Of a stretch of 64,000 bases of DNA, positions 61,781 through 64,000 are shown piece after piece. The notes beneath the pieces were generated by a model, which did no database searches, had not been told where the DNA came from, and saw only the letters and a program-made list of their open reading frames with translations. The first letter of the stretch is position 1, and every line of letters starts with the position of its first letter. The position numbers and the translations under genes are program-made. The stretch comes from Balanoglossus misakiensis (taxonomy: Eukaryota > Hemichordata): assembly GCA_040954595.2 (NCBI GenBank), contig CM082583.2, positions 10,292,001 to 10,356,000 of the forward strand, read 5' to 3'.

Positions 61781-63203
61781 CTGTAGTGTAGATAAAGAGT
61801 ATACACGGATCTCAATATTTACAAATAGATATAAGTAACGGCTTCCATTTATAGAAAAAACATGCATGGACAAACGGGGGAAAAAGAAGAAAGAAACATA
61901 GAGTGCCCCGTGATGACTTCTGAGTGCTTTTCTTGTTTTTATCTCGTTTCAATCCACCCATGTATTACTTTCGATGTATGCAATGATCGTGTCTTCGAGC
62001 ATTCATAAGTTCATTCTTTCATCCATCCATCCATCCATCCATCCATCCATCCACCCACCCACCCATCCATCCATCCATCCATCCATCCATCCATCCATCC
62101 ATCCATCCATCCATTCATTCATTCATTCGTGAATAAACTTGGAGAATCAGAAATTGGTTTTCCAGAGGAGTTTCGAATGAATTGAAATGTTAGAAAACGC
62201 TCCGTGTATTGAATGAATCGCCACGCTGCGCAAATGAACAACGCAAACGTCTGGGTGGTAGCAGTCACACCTTTGCACCTATTCGCAGGGTGCCCATGGC
62301 ATAGGGAGATTGAGTTAGGTTGACCTATATTGTCTTGTTCTTGATGACGTAGGCAATTGAAATGAAAACAAGGCCTTTTGGCATTTGTCGGAAATCCGCG
62401 TCTTTTTGTCAGTTCGTGAATCTGAAAACTACTCTCTACTTGGAAAAAGTCAAAACGTTACCATGGCCGTTAAGGAAGTGGCTTTTTCGGTTTCAAACCA
62501 CGTTTTTTTGCTATTGTGCACGCGATCGCCATGAGGTGTATAGATGCCTTACACTAAACGTAGCGAACGCATCGGAAAATTAGAATATGCAAACAATATC
62601 TGTGTGTGTGCCTTAAGAAATCGGCCGCAAATGCACAGCGTGGAGACATGTGGACATTATGCGCATGATCTTTGAAAGTGACAACAGCTGATCTGTTTGT
62701 ATTCACCACCAACAAGAAAAAAAAACTGTGGTAAAGTTTCCATGACATATTTCAAAAATGAGGTTGGGTTGCTACAATGGTGACATTTAAAAGAAAGTAA
62801 TGAGGTTATCCCCGAGGTTATGTCCCCCAATATCACTTGTACGCGGAGCTGTGTTGGAACCTGACCGCATCACACACGAACCGTGTGTTGGGGTTCATGA
62901 CGTCACGAGTATCAACCCAGCTGGCTCAGATAACAAGTACAGGGAAACTGGGCATTTGGGGCACTTTTTTTACTATCGCAAACAGTTCCATGAACCGATG
63001 TCCACATCGAATCAAACTCGTAGTTTTTAATCTGAGGCCTCAAAATATGAATATCATTAATAAATTCGGTTTGAGAAGCTTTAACAGATCATGCATCAAA
63101 TAAATATTGCCTGGGGCATCAAGAAATTCTCAGACCCGTCGTCACCGTGTAACTTAGCAGATTTAAGTTGACACTGCACTATTCGTTAATGGGTTCATTA
63201 TAC
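61781..63203. other. Presumed upstream intron or flank of Amt copy 5
   Basis: I searched this stretch on the - strand for a DDATW-like segment followed by MQSG and a donor, and found none. Besides the ATCC microsatellite there is no supported feature. Confidence 0.5.
62019..62128 (+). repeat. (ATCC)n microsatellite
   Basis: ATCC repeats with an internal ACCC patch end in ATTC repeats. It lies upstream of the first visible exon of Amt copy 5, inside its presumed long first intron. Confidence 0.97.
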
Positions 63204-63469
63204 CTTTGCAGTAGCAGAATTTGCCCAAATTCCCAAACGTCGCCAGGCGAACACGACAAAACCTCAGTAAGTGTTTCATCAAAATGGATTCTGTAATTTC
63301 TACAGAACTCGTCTTGGGAATGGGCGCTGATTTGTTCCATCCATAAAGATTCGCCACATCGGTTGGTGGCGTCTGCAGCACGCATGCACACAAACAAAGA
63401 ACACCCACTGATCGTCACCAGGCAGATTAGCAGCAAAGTTTCCCAATAAATAATAAATGGAACAAACAT
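63204..63469 (-). CDS. Candidate first coding exon of an unknown secreted protein
   Basis: An ATG at 63469 in the context GCCATG opens a frame of 88 codons ending at a possible donor, AG|GTATAA, at 63204. The first 30 residues are hydrophobic (FVPFIIYWETLLLICLVTIS) and look like a signal peptide or anchor. A Cys-containing polar segment follows, with SLWMEQISAHSQDEF. I do not recognise the family, and no matching downstream exon was found. It is not the missing Amt exon, since the motif content and splice phase (2 instead of 1) do not fit. It may be a chance frame. Confidence 0.22.
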
Positions 63470-64000
63470 GGCATACTTCTATACTCCTGGAGTAATGTTC
63501 TAGACTGGGAATTATTACAGTATTACATCAGTTGCCATGCTGTAGAACGTAACCATGGAACCGGTAGGCATGTCAACATTGTGCGACAAAGTAACGCCAG
63601 TGCCTTCGTTAGCAAAGCATAGAATTCTTCTCACGAACGAATCTGTGGGCGATATTTGTCAAAGATCTTATTTGAATCTCATGCCATTCACGCTCCGCTG
63701 GTGTCAGCAATGTAGTTCCGGGCCATCACAAAAACTTACTGATGTAAAGTTACCGTCGCGACATCACGCAATCAAGAAGATGCCATAGTAGTGAAATAGA
63801 AATTAAAAACTGCCTTCAAGACGACGAGACTCACTGGACTGGCAAATTTCCCTTCCTTTGTAGATTTCATTATTTTCGGCATAGCAACGCAAATTTCCCT
63901 TGTGTCGTAGACTTCACTGTTTACGGCATTGCAACATTGTCCATGTCGTGGACAACTACATGTATGTCAAAAAATTTAAAGGTACCATGGCGATTTCGAA
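63470..64000. other. Right end of window; nothing supported
   Basis: No gene, repeat or Amt-like exon was recognised. The 5' exon of Amt copy 5 may lie further right. Confidence 0.45.

Noticed and set aside
61365-61838. 157-codon + strand frame
   Set aside because: It is the antisense shadow of the first visible exon of Amt copy 5.

Overview
This is animal nuclear DNA. Coding exons are interrupted by GT-AG introns, AATAAA signals follow several stop codons, and there is a proprotein convertase of the PC1/3 type plus Amt-type ammonium transporters. Vertebrates lack Amt genes and use Rh proteins instead, while PC1/3 is an animal prohormone convertase. The host is therefore most likely a marine invertebrate; a deuterostome such as a hemichordate, echinoderm or amphioxus is a weak guess. 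GC-rich exons sit in AT-rich, repeat-filled introns. No prokaryotic operon, CRISPR, rRNA or recognisable tRNA was seen.

Layout. (1) Positions 1-2085 hold the last five coding exons of a PCSK1-like prohormone convertase on the + strand (end of catalytic domain, P domain, acidic tail). (2) About 3082-25880 is one 23-kb satellite array of 87-bp monomers. It is built as a sandwich: family A (about 14 units), family B (163 units), family A again (about 80 units), then diverged and finally inverted units on the right edge. (3) 27158-45821 holds three complete six-exon Amt genes in tandem on the + strand. (4) 47016-50306 is a fourth complete Amt gene on the - strand, tail-to-tail with the third. (5) 51813-52388 is an intronless ORF of unknown function on the + strand. 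(6) 54482-61780 is a fifth Amt gene on the - strand, whose 5' exon is not found in the window. (7) 63204-63469 is a weak candidate for a signal-peptide-bearing first exon on the - strand.

The five Amt genes are paralogues. They share four splice sites exactly and have internal exons of 72, 60, 77 and about 213 nt. Every copy keeps both Asp-8-His pairs of the Amt pore (the twin-His site and its acidic partners). They differ most in the extracellular N-terminus and in the cytoplasmic C-terminal tail encoded by the last exon, so copies probably differ in regulation or location more than in transport chemistry. The fifth gene is the outlier: it has an extra intron in the first exon, a shifted last intron and the longest tail.

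Mobile and structural DNA is found mainly in introns and gaps. It includes a long-terminal-inverted-repeat foldback element just upstream of exon 5 in the second Amt gene, several smaller inverted repeats, a nearly spacer-free 41-bp palindrome, a diverged ~157-bp repeat, and tetranucleotide microsatellites. I could not run searches, so family names rest on motif recognition and exon boundaries on manual splice-site and phase checking. All summed coding lengths come out in frame.
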